64,000 nucleotides of DNA from Muribaculaceae bacterium Isolate-013 (NCI) (GCA_004102785.1 SCEJ01000006.1:1-64000), one strand, 5' to 3'; shown: positions 15,773 to 24,471, counted from the stretch's first letter. Translations and numbers: made by a program. The notes: generated by a model from the sequence alone, not told the origin.

Positions 15773-16744
15773 TTACGGCAGTTGCCGCAGGGCGGCTGAA
15801 AGCTCCGGCGCAAGGTCTATGGCTACGGAGGTCTGCGACTGCGCCGCCACCACGCCGGCGCCTCCCGACACATTGCTGTATCCTCCCTGCGGGTCCCCCA
15901 GCCCCACCTCGCCAAGGTCATAGAACACCCCTTCGGAGGTCTGCCATATGTAGTTGGCCAGGTAATAGTAGCTTGCTGACACTGAGCCGAGAATCACCCT
16001 GAGGCCGCATTCACCGACATCCCCTTCGGGCGAGAGGTCACACAGGCAGTCGTTGAACCGGAGGTTGAGCGTGTATCTGCGCCCGGCAAACTGCCGGTCG
16101 GTGAAAAAGGCGAAGCCCCCGGTGACGCTCCCGGTCATCGAGTCGAGCACCCCGATATGCTCGGCGAATATCGGCTCGGCGTCGTAGTCTATGCCGCTGC
16201 AGTAGAAGTTCTCACCCTCCGGCCTCCAGTCAATGCGATAGTAGTTTTCAACGGGGTGGGGGTCGGCAATCTCGAGGTTCACCACGAGGTTGAACCGCAG
16301 GGCCTCTTCGCCGGTCTCTTCATAGGTGACGCGCGCCACATCGCTCACATGATAACGCACGGCATCGGGCGCCACAGCCTCCGGCACTGTCACCACGGCC
16401 TCCACCAGGCCATAGACCGGGCTTGTGGCTGTGAATTTCAGGTGGTCGCCCTGGCGAGGCAGGTAGCCGTCAGGGGCTTCCTGGCCGTTGACAAGGAGGG
16501 TGACGATGCCGTCGGGCACACGGTTGTCGGAGTTGTTTCCGTCGGTGTAGAGGGTGCTGCGGGTGAGGCTTGCCTCTATCGGCTCTCCGTCGGTGACAAG
16601 GGCGCTGAGGCAGAGCACCGGGGTAGTGTCTATGTCGGGATAAAAGGTTTCGTAGCATCCGGTAAGGAGCGGTGCCGCGGCCAGGGGGAGGAGTCTCGTC
16701 AGGAGGCCCGTGATTCTCGGACTGTATGGTGATTTGTGTATCAT
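15773..16744 (-). CDS. DUF4249-type outer-membrane lipoprotein
   Basis: About 323 aa, with a lipoprotein signal peptide ending LLTGCYE. The body shows an early beta-rich domain (LCLSALVTDGEPIEASLTRS) and a later region with disulfide-prone Cys residues (FNDCLCDL). DUF4249 proteins habitually follow an STN-type TonB receptor and probably act as its surface partner. The gene starts 23 nt after the receptor; an upstream ATG at 16756 would add MQQN. The first codons resemble the mini-ORF of the MITE at 8975-9293. Confidence 0.78.
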   Translation of the reverse strand: MIHKSPYSPRITGLLTRLLPLAAAPLLTGCYETFYPDIDTTPVLCLSALVTDGEPIEASLTRSTLYTDGNNSDNRVPDGIVTLLVNGQEAPDGYLPRQGDHLKFTATSPVYGLVEAVVTVPEAVAPDAVRYHVSDVARVTYEETGEEALRFNLVVNLEIADPHPVENYYRIDWRPEGENFYCSGIDYDAEPIFAEHIGVLDSMTGSVTGGFAFFTDRQFAGRRYTLNLRFNDCLCDLSPEGDVGECGLRVILGSVSASYYYLANYIWQTSEGVFYDLGEVGLGDPQGGYSNVSGGAGVVAAQSQTSVAIDLAPELSAALRQLP

Positions 16745-16767
16745 GTTCTGTTGCATTGTCAGAGCCT

Positions 16768-19215
16768 CTAAAACAGCCATGTGTAGGATATGGAGGGGAT
16801 TATCGGTATGAGTTTTACTTTCTGGAACACCGGGCGCCCGTCGTCGGTGATGCTCCGGCGTATCGCCACGGTGTTCATGTGGCAGTAGGCGTTGTAGAGG
16901 CTCACATTCCAGTATCCGCGGCTGTTGCGGATGTCGAGGCTCAGGTCCAGGCGGTGGTAGAAGGGGAGCCGGTAGTTGTTGGGCTGAGTCTGCAGAGGCA
17001 CGTATTCGCCGTAGCCGTGGGGAGAGCCGAACGATGGCGTGACCCATTCCTGGGGCATGAGGGTGAAGCGGTTGCCGGAGTGTCCGGTCCAGGATGCGGA
17101 GAGGCTTATCCGCCGCGAGGGGGTCCAGGTCAGGCTCAGGTTGATGGTGTGGCGGTTGTCGAAGCGGGCGGGGTAGGTGCGGCCGTGGTTCTTTTCGGGG
17201 AAGGTGCGGTCGGCCCATGCCAGCGAGTAGGAGGCGCGTCCGGTCACCTTTCCGGCGGTGCGCTCCACCGTCAGGTCGATGCCCCGGGCTGTGCCTCGTC
17301 CGGCGGTGAGACGCGAGTCCCACATCGCCAGCGGCGGCTGGAGCAGATGGTTGTCGCGGTAGTCGATGAGGTTGTGCATCCATTTCCAGTAGCCTTCGGC
17401 CGAGGCGGTGTAGACTCCGTCGGGGCTCTGCCAGTAGACTCCGGCTGCGATTTTGTCGGCGCTTTCGGGCCTGAATCTGCCGGCTACGGGTATCCACAGG
17501 TCGGTGGGGAGCGCGAGATAGCTCTGCGAGAGCTGCCGCACATATTGCACCGTGCGGCTGTAAGCGCCTTTCACGGCCCATTGCGGAGCCGGCCGCCAGT
17601 TGGCCGCCAGGCGGGGCGACACTCCGTGGCGCACTTTGCCGTCGATGGCGAAGAGCGAGAGGTGTATCCCGCCGTTGACGCGCACCTGCCGGCTGATGCG
17701 CCAGTCGTCCTCGATGTAGAGACTGGCCTCGTGCGCGCCGTAGCCGCGGGTGTTGTCGCGCACGGTGAGCAGGCTGCCGTTCTGCATGTTGCTGATGTCG
17801 GTTCGGCAGGGGAGGAAGCTGTGTAGGGTGTAGCCCGCGCCGGTGCGTATCCGCATCTGTTCGCGGGGACGCCAGTCGAGGTCGGCGCGCACAATCCAGT
17901 CGCTGATATTGTTGTCGGTGTGGCGGCGGGTGCGGGTGGTGTCGGTCTCGCTCATGTAGCGGTCCTCGGAGTCATATTCATATTTTATGGATGAGAAATA
18001 GCGGGTATAGGCGGCGGTGATTTCCATCCCGGCACGCTCGCCGAGGCGCCAGTTGAGCGCTCCCTGCGCCACTAAGTTGCCCCAGTGCAGCAGGCTCTTC
18101 TCGCAGGTGTGCCAGCCGCTCAGGTCGTAGTAATCCTGTCCGTAATAATAGGAGTCGTTGTAGGTGTCCTCGTTCCGCGATTTGAGCCTGTCGTCGCCGA
18201 AGTACACGCTTGCCGAGGCTCGCAGCCGCGGCGAGAAGCGGTGTGTCACCTTTGCGTTGAGGTCCATGAAATAGTAGTGGATGTCGATTTTCTCATCTTC
18301 TTCGTGGGCGTTTGCCAGGGCCATCAGCGGCACGGTCAGCACATCGAGCCACGACCGCCGTATGCCGGCCGCATAGGTGGTGTTGTCGCCCAGCGGCCCC
18401 CCGATGGAGAAGGCTCCGGAGGTTAGCCCCAGGCGTGCCGAGCCGTGATGTCCGTCGGTGTCGCCGTCGCGCAGGCGCACGTCGGTGAACGACGATAGTC
18501 TGCCGTCATATTTGGCCGGGAATGAGGTTTTGAAGAAATCGGCGTAGCGTATCATGTCGGTGTTGAAGGCGGAGAAGAGTCCGGCCAGGTGGTTGACCTG
18601 GTAGATGGGCACGTTGTCGAGCATATAGAGGTTCTGGTCGGTTTCGCCGCCATGCACGTGCATTCCGGCCAGCCCCTCGGTGCCCTCGGCCACTCCGGCC
18701 TGGTGCTGGAGGGTCTTGATGATGTCGGGCTCGCCGAAAATCACCGTGGTGGCGCGCAGTTGCCGGGCGCTGATTTTGGCGGCGCCCATCTCGGCGGTCT
18801 CCACCTGGGGGTCTTCGAGCCTCGACACCACCACAACCTCCTCGAGCTCGGCCGGCGCGTTGATTTCGAGCGGACGTGGCAGGGGTGGCGGGGTGGTGCG
18901 GGCGGCTTTGGCGGTGCGTTCCGGAGCCTCTTTGCGGCGTTTGAGCACAACGTTGTTGCCGCGGATGGAGAACTCTATCTCCGTGCCGCGGAACATCTGC
19001 CGCAACACCTCGTCAAGGGGTCGGTTGCGGGCGTTGACCGTCACCTTCACGCCGCGCAGAAGGTCGGTGGAATACACGAAATTCTTCCCTGTCTGCTCCA
19101 TGATGGAGCGGAACACCGCGGCGGCATCGCTCCCGCGGGCGTTGACGGAGACGCGCTGTGCCGTTGCCGCGAGCATTGTCATCAGCGCCGCCGCCAGGAT
19201 TAAAAGTCGTCGCAT
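16768..19215 (-). CDS. TonB-dependent receptor with N-terminal STN domain
   Basis: About 815 aa. A signal peptide (1-20, ending ATAQ) is followed by a secretin/TonB short N-terminal domain (about 21-93) for signalling to an anti-sigma factor, a TonB-box-like EEVVVVS (about 125-131), a plug (MHVHGGETDQNLYMLDNVP), and a beta-barrel ending in the aromatic SISYTWLF. STN receptors report substrate binding to a FecR-like anti-sigma factor, whose gene overlaps this start by 16 nt. There is no carboxypeptidase-like domain, so it is not SusC. The ligand is unknown; iron chelates and glycans are both possible. Confidence 0.9.
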   Translation of the reverse strand: MRRLLILAAALMTMLAATAQRVSVNARGSDAAAVFRSIMEQTGKNFVYSTDLLRGVKVTVNARNRPLDEVLRQMFRGTEIEFSIRGNNVVLKRRKEAPERTAKAARTTPPPLPRPLEINAPAELEEVVVVSRLEDPQVETAEMGAAKISARQLRATTVIFGEPDIIKTLQHQAGVAEGTEGLAGMHVHGGETDQNLYMLDNVPIYQVNHLAGLFSAFNTDMIRYADFFKTSFPAKYDGRLSSFTDVRLRDGDTDGHHGSARLGLTSGAFSIGGPLGDNTTYAAGIRRSWLDVLTVPLMALANAHEEDEKIDIHYYFMDLNAKVTHRFSPRLRASASVYFGDDRLKSRNEDTYNDSYYYGQDYYDLSGWHTCEKSLLHWGNLVAQGALNWRLGERAGMEITAAYTRYFSSIKYEYDSEDRYMSETDTTRTRRHTDNNISDWIVRADLDWRPREQMRIRTGAGYTLHSFLPCRTDISNMQNGSLLTVRDNTRGYGAHEASLYIEDDWRISRQVRVNGGIHLSLFAIDGKVRHGVSPRLAANWRPAPQWAVKGAYSRTVQYVRQLSQSYLALPTDLWIPVAGRFRPESADKIAAGVYWQSPDGVYTASAEGYWKWMHNLIDYRDNHLLQPPLAMWDSRLTAGRGTARGIDLTVERTAGKVTGRASYSLAWADRTFPEKNHGRTYPARFDNRHTINLSLTWTPSRRISLSASWTGHSGNRFTLMPQEWVTPSFGSPHGYGEYVPLQTQPNNYRLPFYHRLDLSLDIRNSRGYWNVSLYNAYCHMNTVAIRRSITDDGRPVFQKVKLIPIIPSISYTWLF

Positions 19216-19664
19216 TCCACCTCCATTTCTGTGCCGAGCAGTTCGTTGACAGTGGCCACCAGGTCGGGTGCCGAGCCTTCGTAGCGCAGGGTCAGGCGAT
19301 AGCCTGCGGCATCGCCGGGCAGATTTGTCACTTTCACGCCGTAGACCTCTTCGATGCGTGCGGCCACGTCGGTGAGTGGAGCGTCGTCGAAATCGATTAC
19401 TTTCACGGCGCGTAGTGCCGCGGGTGCGGTCACGGCCACTTTGGTTCCCTCCTGTGGCGCAGCCTCCGGGCGGTTGCCGTTGTAGATGAATGCCGCCGTG
19501 GCGCCTGCGGCGATTACGGCGGCCACTGCCGCAGCAACGCGGATGCGTCGCCACCCCGTGCCTGGCGCCGGGTTCAGCCGGCGCCAGGCGGTGCGGCTGT
19601 CGAAGCTGCCGCGCCGGTAATGCTTTGCCACAAAGGCTATGTCGTCTTTCCCTGTTCGTTTCAT
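19200..19664 (-). CDS. Mini FecR-like anti-sigma factor (DUF4974-type)
   Basis: 154 aa, about half the usual FecR length. A short cytoplasmic region (MKRTGKDDIAF...) is followed by one membrane segment (VAAAVAAVIAAGATAAFIY) and a periplasmic part ending in a DUF4974/STN-like fold (FDDAPLTDVAARIEEVYGV). The central FecR domain is missing or extremely short. It probably holds the sigma factor encoded at 20399-20899 and releases it on a signal from the STN receptor encoded next. The stop overlaps the receptor start by 16 nt. Confidence 0.75.
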   Translation of the reverse strand: MKRTGKDDIAFVAKHYRRGSFDSRTAWRRLNPAPGTGWRRIRVAAAVAAVIAAGATAAFIYNGNRPEAAPQEGTKVAVTAPAALRAVKVIDFDDAPLTDVAARIEEVYGVKVTNLPGDAAGYRLTLRYEGSAPDLVATVNELLGTEMEVECDDF

Positions 19665-19682
19665 GTGCGGTATAAGAGGTTG

Positions 19683-20294
19683 TCAGAAGTCAATGCCCAC
19701 GCGGAAGGAGAAGCACACGCGGCAGTCGTGGCGCACACCCTTGTAGTCCATTATCCAGTAATCGCCGGGCTGGCTCGTCACTTCATATATGTTGGTTTTG
19801 ACCCCCTGGAGGGTGAGGCCGACACCTACGTTGACCCCTGTTTTCCGTCCCCAGTTGAAGCGGTAGCCGATGTTGGGGGAGAAGTACACGCCGCCGTCGT
19901 CGGTCAGGTTGTAGCCCAGGCGCACCTCGGCGAAGGGGGTGAAACGCCCCAGTTGCTGGTCGGTGCGCGCGTGCACGAACACCGGCGCCAGCCAGAAGTC
20001 GTAGCGTGTGCATTTCTCCAGCCCCAGGCCGGCGCCCACATAGAGCCAGGGGTTGAACTGATAGCCGTGCGAGGTGGAGAATCCGGTGTAGTACAAGGTT
20101 TCTTTTTCGCCGTTGAGACCGGTGTTCTCGGTTCTGATGTCGTTGCTCCAGTCAAGGAAACCGCGGTATCCGCGTGACGGCTGGCGTGCCGATGCACCGG
20201 CAATTATTGCCGCCGCGGCGATCGCCGCCACGGCTCTTTTCACTCCGGGCAGAAGCCCGCTTTTCGCTTCGGTCTTGTAAACAGTCTTTTTCAT
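19683..20294 (-). CDS. Outer-membrane beta-barrel protein, unknown
   Basis: About 203 aa from Met at 20294. An N-terminal signal sequence (AVAAIAAAAIIAGASA) precedes alternating amphipathic strands rich in Tyr, Gly and Phe (WLYVGAGLGLEKC, FTPFAEVRLGYNL, YFSPNIGYRFNW), ending in FSFRVGIDF with a C-terminal Phe. This is the signature of a small 8-stranded porin-like barrel. It is inserted between the sigma factor and the anti-sigma factor genes, an order I do not recognise as standard, and may be part of the same uptake system. Confidence 0.7.
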   Translation of the reverse strand: MKKTVYKTEAKSGLLPGVKRAVAAIAAAAIIAGASARQPSRGYRGFLDWSNDIRTENTGLNGEKETLYYTGFSTSHGYQFNPWLYVGAGLGLEKCTRYDFWLAPVFVHARTDQQLGRFTPFAEVRLGYNLTDDGGVYFSPNIGYRFNWGRKTGVNVGVGLTLQGVKTNIYEVTSQPGDYWIMDYKGVRHDCRVCFSFRVGIDF

Positions 20295-20398
20295 AACAGT
20301 GATGATGATTGGTTTTACCCCAATGACGCGCACTCCCCGGCAAAAGTCCTATCCGCCTCACTGTTTTTTTCAAAAAAATTTTTTGCCGCAGGCCGCTG

Positions 20399-20899
20399 TC
20401 AGAGGAAGGGGAGGAAGAAGGGGCGGTGGCCACCCTCGAGCAGGCTGCGCAGCCGCTCGTAGGCTTTCGTCATCTGATTCTTCACCGTCTTCACCGATAT
20501 TCCCATTTCAAGGGCAATCTCCTCCTGGCTCAGGCCGTCGCGCTTGCTCAGCAGAAACACCTCGCGGCAGCGCTCCGGCAGGGCGTCGATAGCCCGCCAT
20601 ATCCGGGCATCGCGCACGGAGGTGTCGACATCGGTGTCGGCAACCTCGGCCACCTCTTCGAGGCCGGCGGCAGGGCGCTGTTGCCGGAGATGGCTGATGC
20701 ATTCGTTGCGCACCGCGCGGTACATATATCCCCTGAAGTTTCCGATTTCGGCTCCGGTCTCTGTTGCCTGCCATGCCTTGATGAATGCTTCCTGCACCAT
20801 ATCCTCGGCAACGTCCGTATCCTCCACAATCCGCAGCGCATACATGCCCAGGGGCAGGTACAGCGTTTTGAACATTATTTCAAATTCGCGGAGCTTCAT
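20399..20899 (-). CDS. ECF RNA polymerase sigma factor (sigma-70 family)
   Basis: About 166 aa from Met at 20899 (MKLREFEIMF). Region 2 is seen in ALRIVEDTDVAEDMVQEAFI (core-binding and -10 recognition), and region 4 helix-turn-helix in GLSQEEIALEMGISVKTVKN. Length fits Bacteroidota ECF factors regulated by FecR-like anti-sigma factors. The gene is first in a run of five minus-strand genes, and a -7 box lies 36 nt upstream of its ATG. A 104-nt gap containing a TTTTTTTCAAAAAAATTTTTT tract separates it from the OMP gene. Confidence 0.9.
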   Translation of the reverse strand: MKLREFEIMFKTLYLPLGMYALRIVEDTDVAEDMVQEAFIKAWQATETGAEIGNFRGYMYRAVRNECISHLRQQRPAAGLEEVAEVADTDVDTSVRDARIWRAIDALPERCREVFLLSKRDGLSQEEIALEMGISVKTVKNQMTKAYERLRSLLEGGHRPFFLPFL

Positions 20900-20934
20900 C
20901 GGTGGTGAAAGGTTACTGGTTGTTGTCGGAGCGA

Positions 20935-20942
20935 CAAAGTTA
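20935..20942 (-). promoter_or_regulatory. Candidate -7 box TAACTTTG of the sigma factor gene
   Basis: TAACTTTG on the minus strand lies 35 nt before the chosen ATG, matching TAnnTTTG. There is no matching -33 TTTG at N19-21. Confidence 0.45.
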
Positions 20943-21369
20943 AGCATTATATTCCGAAGTTTCCTAATGCTCCGTTCCGCCCTGTGGGGCGACCTCCGGT
21001 TGTTGTCGTGTCAGTTTCATTTTTTTCACGGCGAGGCGGTGGGGTAGGGGAGTAGTGAAATTTTTTCGCCGAAATGCGGCCGAAAATCACGCACGGCATT
21101 ACGATTCGTTCCAAATTTTTAATTCTGAATGGGTTAAAATGAGGTTGTCTGCCTTGTAATGTGTTGATATATAGTGTTTTGGCGCTAAATTGCGCTGTGT
21201 TGATAAATTGTTGAGAAAAATGGCATTTGTTCTCTTTCCGCCTCTTTATGAGGTTTTTGATTTTACTGTTGCTATTTTTGAGCCATTTTTTTACCTTTGC
21301 AGGTATTTTGGGTTTTTAGGCCCGATACAAATTGAATTGTATGAATTAATGCTTTTTCACATTTTAAGA
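20943..21369. other. 427-nt AT-rich divergent intergenic region
   Basis: Lies between the divergently transcribed sigma factor and ybeY. It is much more AT-rich than its surroundings. A -7 match TACCTTTG sits at 21292-21299 on the plus strand. A small hairpin CCTC/GAGG followed by TTTTT occurs near 21241-21258. An open frame continues upstream of the ybeY ATG but encodes only hydrophobic, unlikely sequence. A small RNA cannot be excluded. Confidence 0.4.
21292..21299 (+). promoter_or_regulatory. Candidate -7 box TACCTTTG for ybeY-mnmG
   Basis: TACCTTTG matches TAnnTTTG and is followed by a 70-nt leader before the chosen ybeY ATG at 21370. No TTTG lies at the expected upstream spacing. Confidence 0.4.
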
Positions 21370-21813
21370 ATGGAGAATAATTTTCAATGGCTGACCCGGG
21401 GCAACGTTTCCATGCCGCAGCTCGACCTCCCGAGGGTGGAGCGGTGGATCAGGGATGTGGCCGCGACGCACAACCGTATCTGCGGCCCGCTCACATACGT
21501 GTTCTGCGACGATCCGACGATTCTAGATGTGAACCGTCAGTTTCTCAGCCATGATTATTTCACCGATATCATAACTTTCGATGATTCCCGCGGGCGCCTC
21601 CTGCGCGGCGATATGTTCATTTCGCTCGACACCGTGCGCTCAAATGCCGAAGGGCTGGCCTGCGAATACGGGCGCGAGCTGATGCGGGTTATCATCCATG
21701 GTGTGCTGCATCTCTGCGGCATCAACGACAAGGGTCCCGGTGAGCGTGAGATTATGGAGGCCAACGAAAACGCTGCCCTCGCACTTTGGGATGAAATGAA
21801 CTGTTGCCTATGA
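21370..21813 (+). CDS. ybeY: Endoribonuclease YbeY (rRNA maturation)
   Basis: 147 aa. Metal-dependent RNase needed for 16S rRNA 3' maturation and ribosome quality control. The signature is HGVLHLCGINDKGPGER, with two metal-binding His and an Asp where the third His of E. coli YbeY (HGSLHLLGYDH) would lie; I believe this variation is normal for Bacteroidota. The middle block FTDIITFD and GDMFISLDTV are also family features. The ATG at 21370 was chosen because upstream in-frame sequence is hydrophobic and AT-rich. The stop overlaps mnmG by 4 nt. Confidence 0.9.
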   Translation: MENNFQWLTRGNVSMPQLDLPRVERWIRDVAATHNRICGPLTYVFCDDPTILDVNRQFLSHDYFTDIITFDDSRGRLLRGDMFISLDTVRSNAEGLACEYGRELMRVIIHGVLHLCGINDKGPGEREIMEANENAALALWDEMNCCL

Positions 21814-23750
21814 AGTTTGACTACGACGTGATTGTGGTTGGCGCCGGCCATGCCGGCTGCGAGGCCGCGGCGGCTGCCGCGCGCCTGGGCGCGTCGACTC
21901 TTCTGATCACGATTGACCTTAACAAAATTGCGCAGATGAGCTGCAACCCTGCCGTGGGCGGGATTGCAAAGGGGCAGATTGTGCGCGAAATCGATGCCCT
22001 TGGGGGCTGGATGGGGGTGGTGACCGACCGCACGGCCATACAGTTCCGTATGCTCAACCGCTCGAAAGGACCGGCTATGTGGAGCCCCCGCGCGCAGTCC
22101 GACCGCATGAAATTTTCGCTCCTCTGGCGCGAGATTCTTGAGCATACCGACGGCCTGGCGATGTGGCAGGATTCCGTGACAGGGCTTATTCTTGAGGATA
22201 CTCCCGACGGCCGCAAGGCCGTGCGCGGAGTGCGCACGGCTCTCGGCGTGGAGTTCACCGCCCGGACGGTGGTGCTCACCAACGGCACATTCCTCAACGG
22301 TCTGATGCACATAGGGCGCACGCAGCTCCCCGGCGGCCGATGCGCCGAGCCTTCGTCGCATGGCATTTCGGAGCAGTTGCGCCGGGCCGGATTCTCGGTT
22401 GAGCGGATGAAAACCGGCACTCCGGTGCGCATCGACGGCCGGTCGGTGCACTGGGAACTGACCCAGGAGCAGCCCCTGGAGGAGGATTTTCATTCTTTCT
22501 CTTATCTGCCGGGGCAGCGCGGAGCCCTGCGTCAGCGTCCCTGCGCCACGGTGTGGACCAACGCTGCCACGCATGAGGTGCTGCGGCGCGGACTCCCTGA
22601 CTCGCCGCTCTACAATGGCCAGATTCAAAGCATAGGACCGCGCTACTGCCCGTCAATCGAGACGAAGATTGTGACTTTCGCCGACAAGGAGGCGCACCAG
22701 CTCTTCCTTGAACCGGAGGGGGAGACCACAAATGAGTACTATCTCAACGGCTTCTCATCGTCGCTCCCCATTGACATACAGCTTGAGGCGCTCCGCACCA
22801 TCCCGGCTCTGGCCGATGTGCAGATTTACCGTCCCGGCTACGCTATCGAATATGATTTCTTCGACCCCACGCAACTGCGCCACACTCTTGAGACGAAACT
22901 TGTGGACTGCCTCTTCTTCGCCGGGCAGATCAACGGCACCACCGGTTATGAGGAGGCTGCCGGACAGGGGCTGGTGGCGGGAGCCAATGCGGCTTTCGCG
23001 GCGCTTGACGCCGACGCGCCTAAGCGGCGCTCGCTTGTGCTGGGGCGCGACGAGGCTTATATCGGTGTGCTTATCGACGACCTGGTGACAAAGGGGGTCG
23101 ACGAGCCTTACCGCATGTTCACCTCGCGCGCGGAATACCGCATTCTCCTGCGCCAGGATGATGCTGATATGCGCCTCACACCGCGGGCCCACGCCCTGGG
23201 GCTGGCCTCCGGAGAGCGCATGGAGCTTGTGGAGAGCAAGCGCCGGCAGCGCGACGCGCTGATAGATTTCGTGCGCTCGTGCCCGGTGAAGGTGGCCGAT
23301 GGGAACCGCGCTATTGAAGCCATAAACAACGAACTTTCGCTTGCGGGTACCAACCTGGAGCTTTCGCCTCTGCGCGAGGGATGCCGCCTGGAGCAGCTTG
23401 TTCTCCGTCCGCAGCTCGGCATCGAAATCCTTTCGCGCCACATCCCGGCGCTGGCCGCGGCTGTTGAAAAGGTGGAGGCCCCCCGTCGGCAGGAGATTGT
23501 GGAGGCGGCGGAGGTGCTCCTCAAATACGACGGATATATCCGCCGCGAGGCGCTTCTGGCCGATAAGTTCCACCGCCTGGAGGAGGTGCCTCTCGGCGAC
23601 CGTTTCGACTATGCCTCCATTACGTCGCTCTCCACCGAGGCGCGGCAGAAGCTGGAGCGAATCCGTCCGCTGACCATAGGCCAGGCATCGCGCATCCCGG
23701 GAGTGTCGCCGGCCGACATAAATATCCTGCTTCTCCTTTCGGGGCGCTGA
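21810..23750 (+). CDS. mnmG: tRNA uridine-5-carboxymethylaminomethyl modification enzyme MnmG (GidA)
   Basis: About 646 aa. FAD-dependent partner of MnmE that installs the cmnm5 group at the wobble U34 of several tRNAs. The FAD-binding start is VIVVGAGHAGCEAAAAAARLG, followed by MSCNPAVGGIAKGQIVREID, FLNGLMHIGRTQLPGGR, the second nucleotide motif LFFAGQINGTTGYEEAAGQG, and a helical C-terminus (ASRIPGVSPADINILLLL) that contacts MnmE. The ATG at 21810 overlaps the ybeY stop (ATGA), so coupling is likely. A parS site follows the stop. Confidence 0.96.
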   Translation: MKFDYDVIVVGAGHAGCEAAAAAARLGASTLLITIDLNKIAQMSCNPAVGGIAKGQIVREIDALGGWMGVVTDRTAIQFRMLNRSKGPAMWSPRAQSDRMKFSLLWREILEHTDGLAMWQDSVTGLILEDTPDGRKAVRGVRTALGVEFTARTVVLTNGTFLNGLMHIGRTQLPGGRCAEPSSHGISEQLRRAGFSVERMKTGTPVRIDGRSVHWELTQEQPLEEDFHSFSYLPGQRGALRQRPCATVWTNAATHEVLRRGLPDSPLYNGQIQSIGPRYCPSIETKIVTFADKEAHQLFLEPEGETTNEYYLNGFSSSLPIDIQLEALRTIPALADVQIYRPGYAIEYDFFDPTQLRHTLETKLVDCLFFAGQINGTTGYEEAAGQGLVAGANAAFAALDADAPKRRSLVLGRDEAYIGVLIDDLVTKGVDEPYRMFTSRAEYRILLRQDDADMRLTPRAHALGLASGERMELVESKRRQRDALIDFVRSCPVKVADGNRAIEAINNELSLAGTNLELSPLREGCRLEQLVLRPQLGIEILSRHIPALAAAVEKVEAPRRQEIVEAAEVLLKYDGYIRREALLADKFHRLEEVPLGDRFDYASITSLSTEARQKLERIRPLTIGQASRIPGVSPADINILLLLSGR

Positions 23751-23763
23751 CGGATGGCGCCAC

Positions 23764-23779
23764 TGTTTCACGTGGAACA
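23764..23779. other. parS: parS centromere-like site (TGTTTCACGTGGAACA)
   Basis: A 16-nt sequence whose reverse complement is TGTTCCACGTGAAACA, identical to the well-known Bacillus parS and fitting the broad ParB consensus. It is nearly palindromic and lies 14 nt after the mnmG stop. ParB binds such sites and spreads as a partition complex; they cluster near oriC. The parAB genes are not in the window. Confidence 0.75.
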
Positions 23780-23861
23780 TAGATAACCCTTTGCATATCA
23801 CCATAAAATAGATAACAAAAATAAATAACCCGAGACATTGACCTCACTTCACACTTCAGAT

Positions 23862-24380
23862 ATGGAATACATCAAATCGAAAATCCGCGACATTAACGAC
23901 TTCCCCCAGAAAGGGATTGTGTTCAAAGATCTCACCACGGTCTTCAAGGATGCTAAGGCCCTCCACCAGATTGGAGAGGAGCTCGCCGCCCTCTACCGCG
24001 ACAAGGGGGTGACAAAAGTTGTGGGCATCGAGTCGCGCGGCTTCATCGGCGGAGCCATCGCCGCCTTCGAGCTTAACGCCGGCTTCGTGCCCGTGCGCAA
24101 ACCCGGCAAACTCCCCGCCGACACTCTCCAGGCATCCTACGACAAGGAGTACGGCAAGGATGTGATTGAAATCCACCGCGACGCCATCTGTGAGGACGAT
24201 ATCGTGGTGATTCACGACGATGTGCTCGCCACCGGCGGCACCATGGCCGCCGCCTACAACCTGGTGAAGAGCATGAACCCGAAGAAAATCTACATCAACT
24301 TCATCATCGAGCTCTCCGCGCTCGACGGTCGCCGCAACCTCCCCGCCGAGGCCGACGTCACCTCGCTCATCGTCTGCTGA
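23862..24380 (+). CDS. apt: Adenine phosphoribosyltransferase
   Basis: 172 aa. Converts adenine and PRPP to AMP in purine salvage. The N-terminal DINDFPQKGIVFKDLTTVF motif is typical, GIESRGFIGGAIA is the adenine-binding block, and the PRPP-binding loop is VVIHDDVLATGGTMAAAYN. Length is normal. Met at 23862 (MEYIKSK) was chosen over an in-frame non-ATG start 24 nt upstream. A hairpin at 24472-24499 may end the transcript. Confidence 0.95.
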   Translation: MEYIKSKIRDINDFPQKGIVFKDLTTVFKDAKALHQIGEELAALYRDKGVTKVVGIESRGFIGGAIAAFELNAGFVPVRKPGKLPADTLQASYDKEYGKDVIEIHRDAICEDDIVVIHDDVLATGGTMAAAYNLVKSMNPKKIYINFIIELSALDGRRNLPAEADVTSLIVC

Positions 24381-24471
24381 TTTCCCGCCGGGGCCGGCAT
24401 TACTTCGCGCAAAGCCGAATTCCCGGGGCACATTTTGTTTGTCAATTTGGCTCCGTTGCTGGAGCTTTATG

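Noticed and set aside
17582-17860. Other frames opposite or inside the TonB receptor
   Set aside because: Low-complexity Arg/Pro/Thr frames with no start signals; explained by receptor coding sequence.
21190-21369. Extended N-terminus of YbeY
   Set aside because: The in-frame extension is AT-rich, hydrophobic and overlaps the -7 box; YbeY proteins are about 140-150 aa, so the ATG at 21370 fits.
22700-22760. Possible frameshift in mnmG
   Set aside because: The frame is continuous and all MnmG motifs are present in order; alternative frames are shadows.
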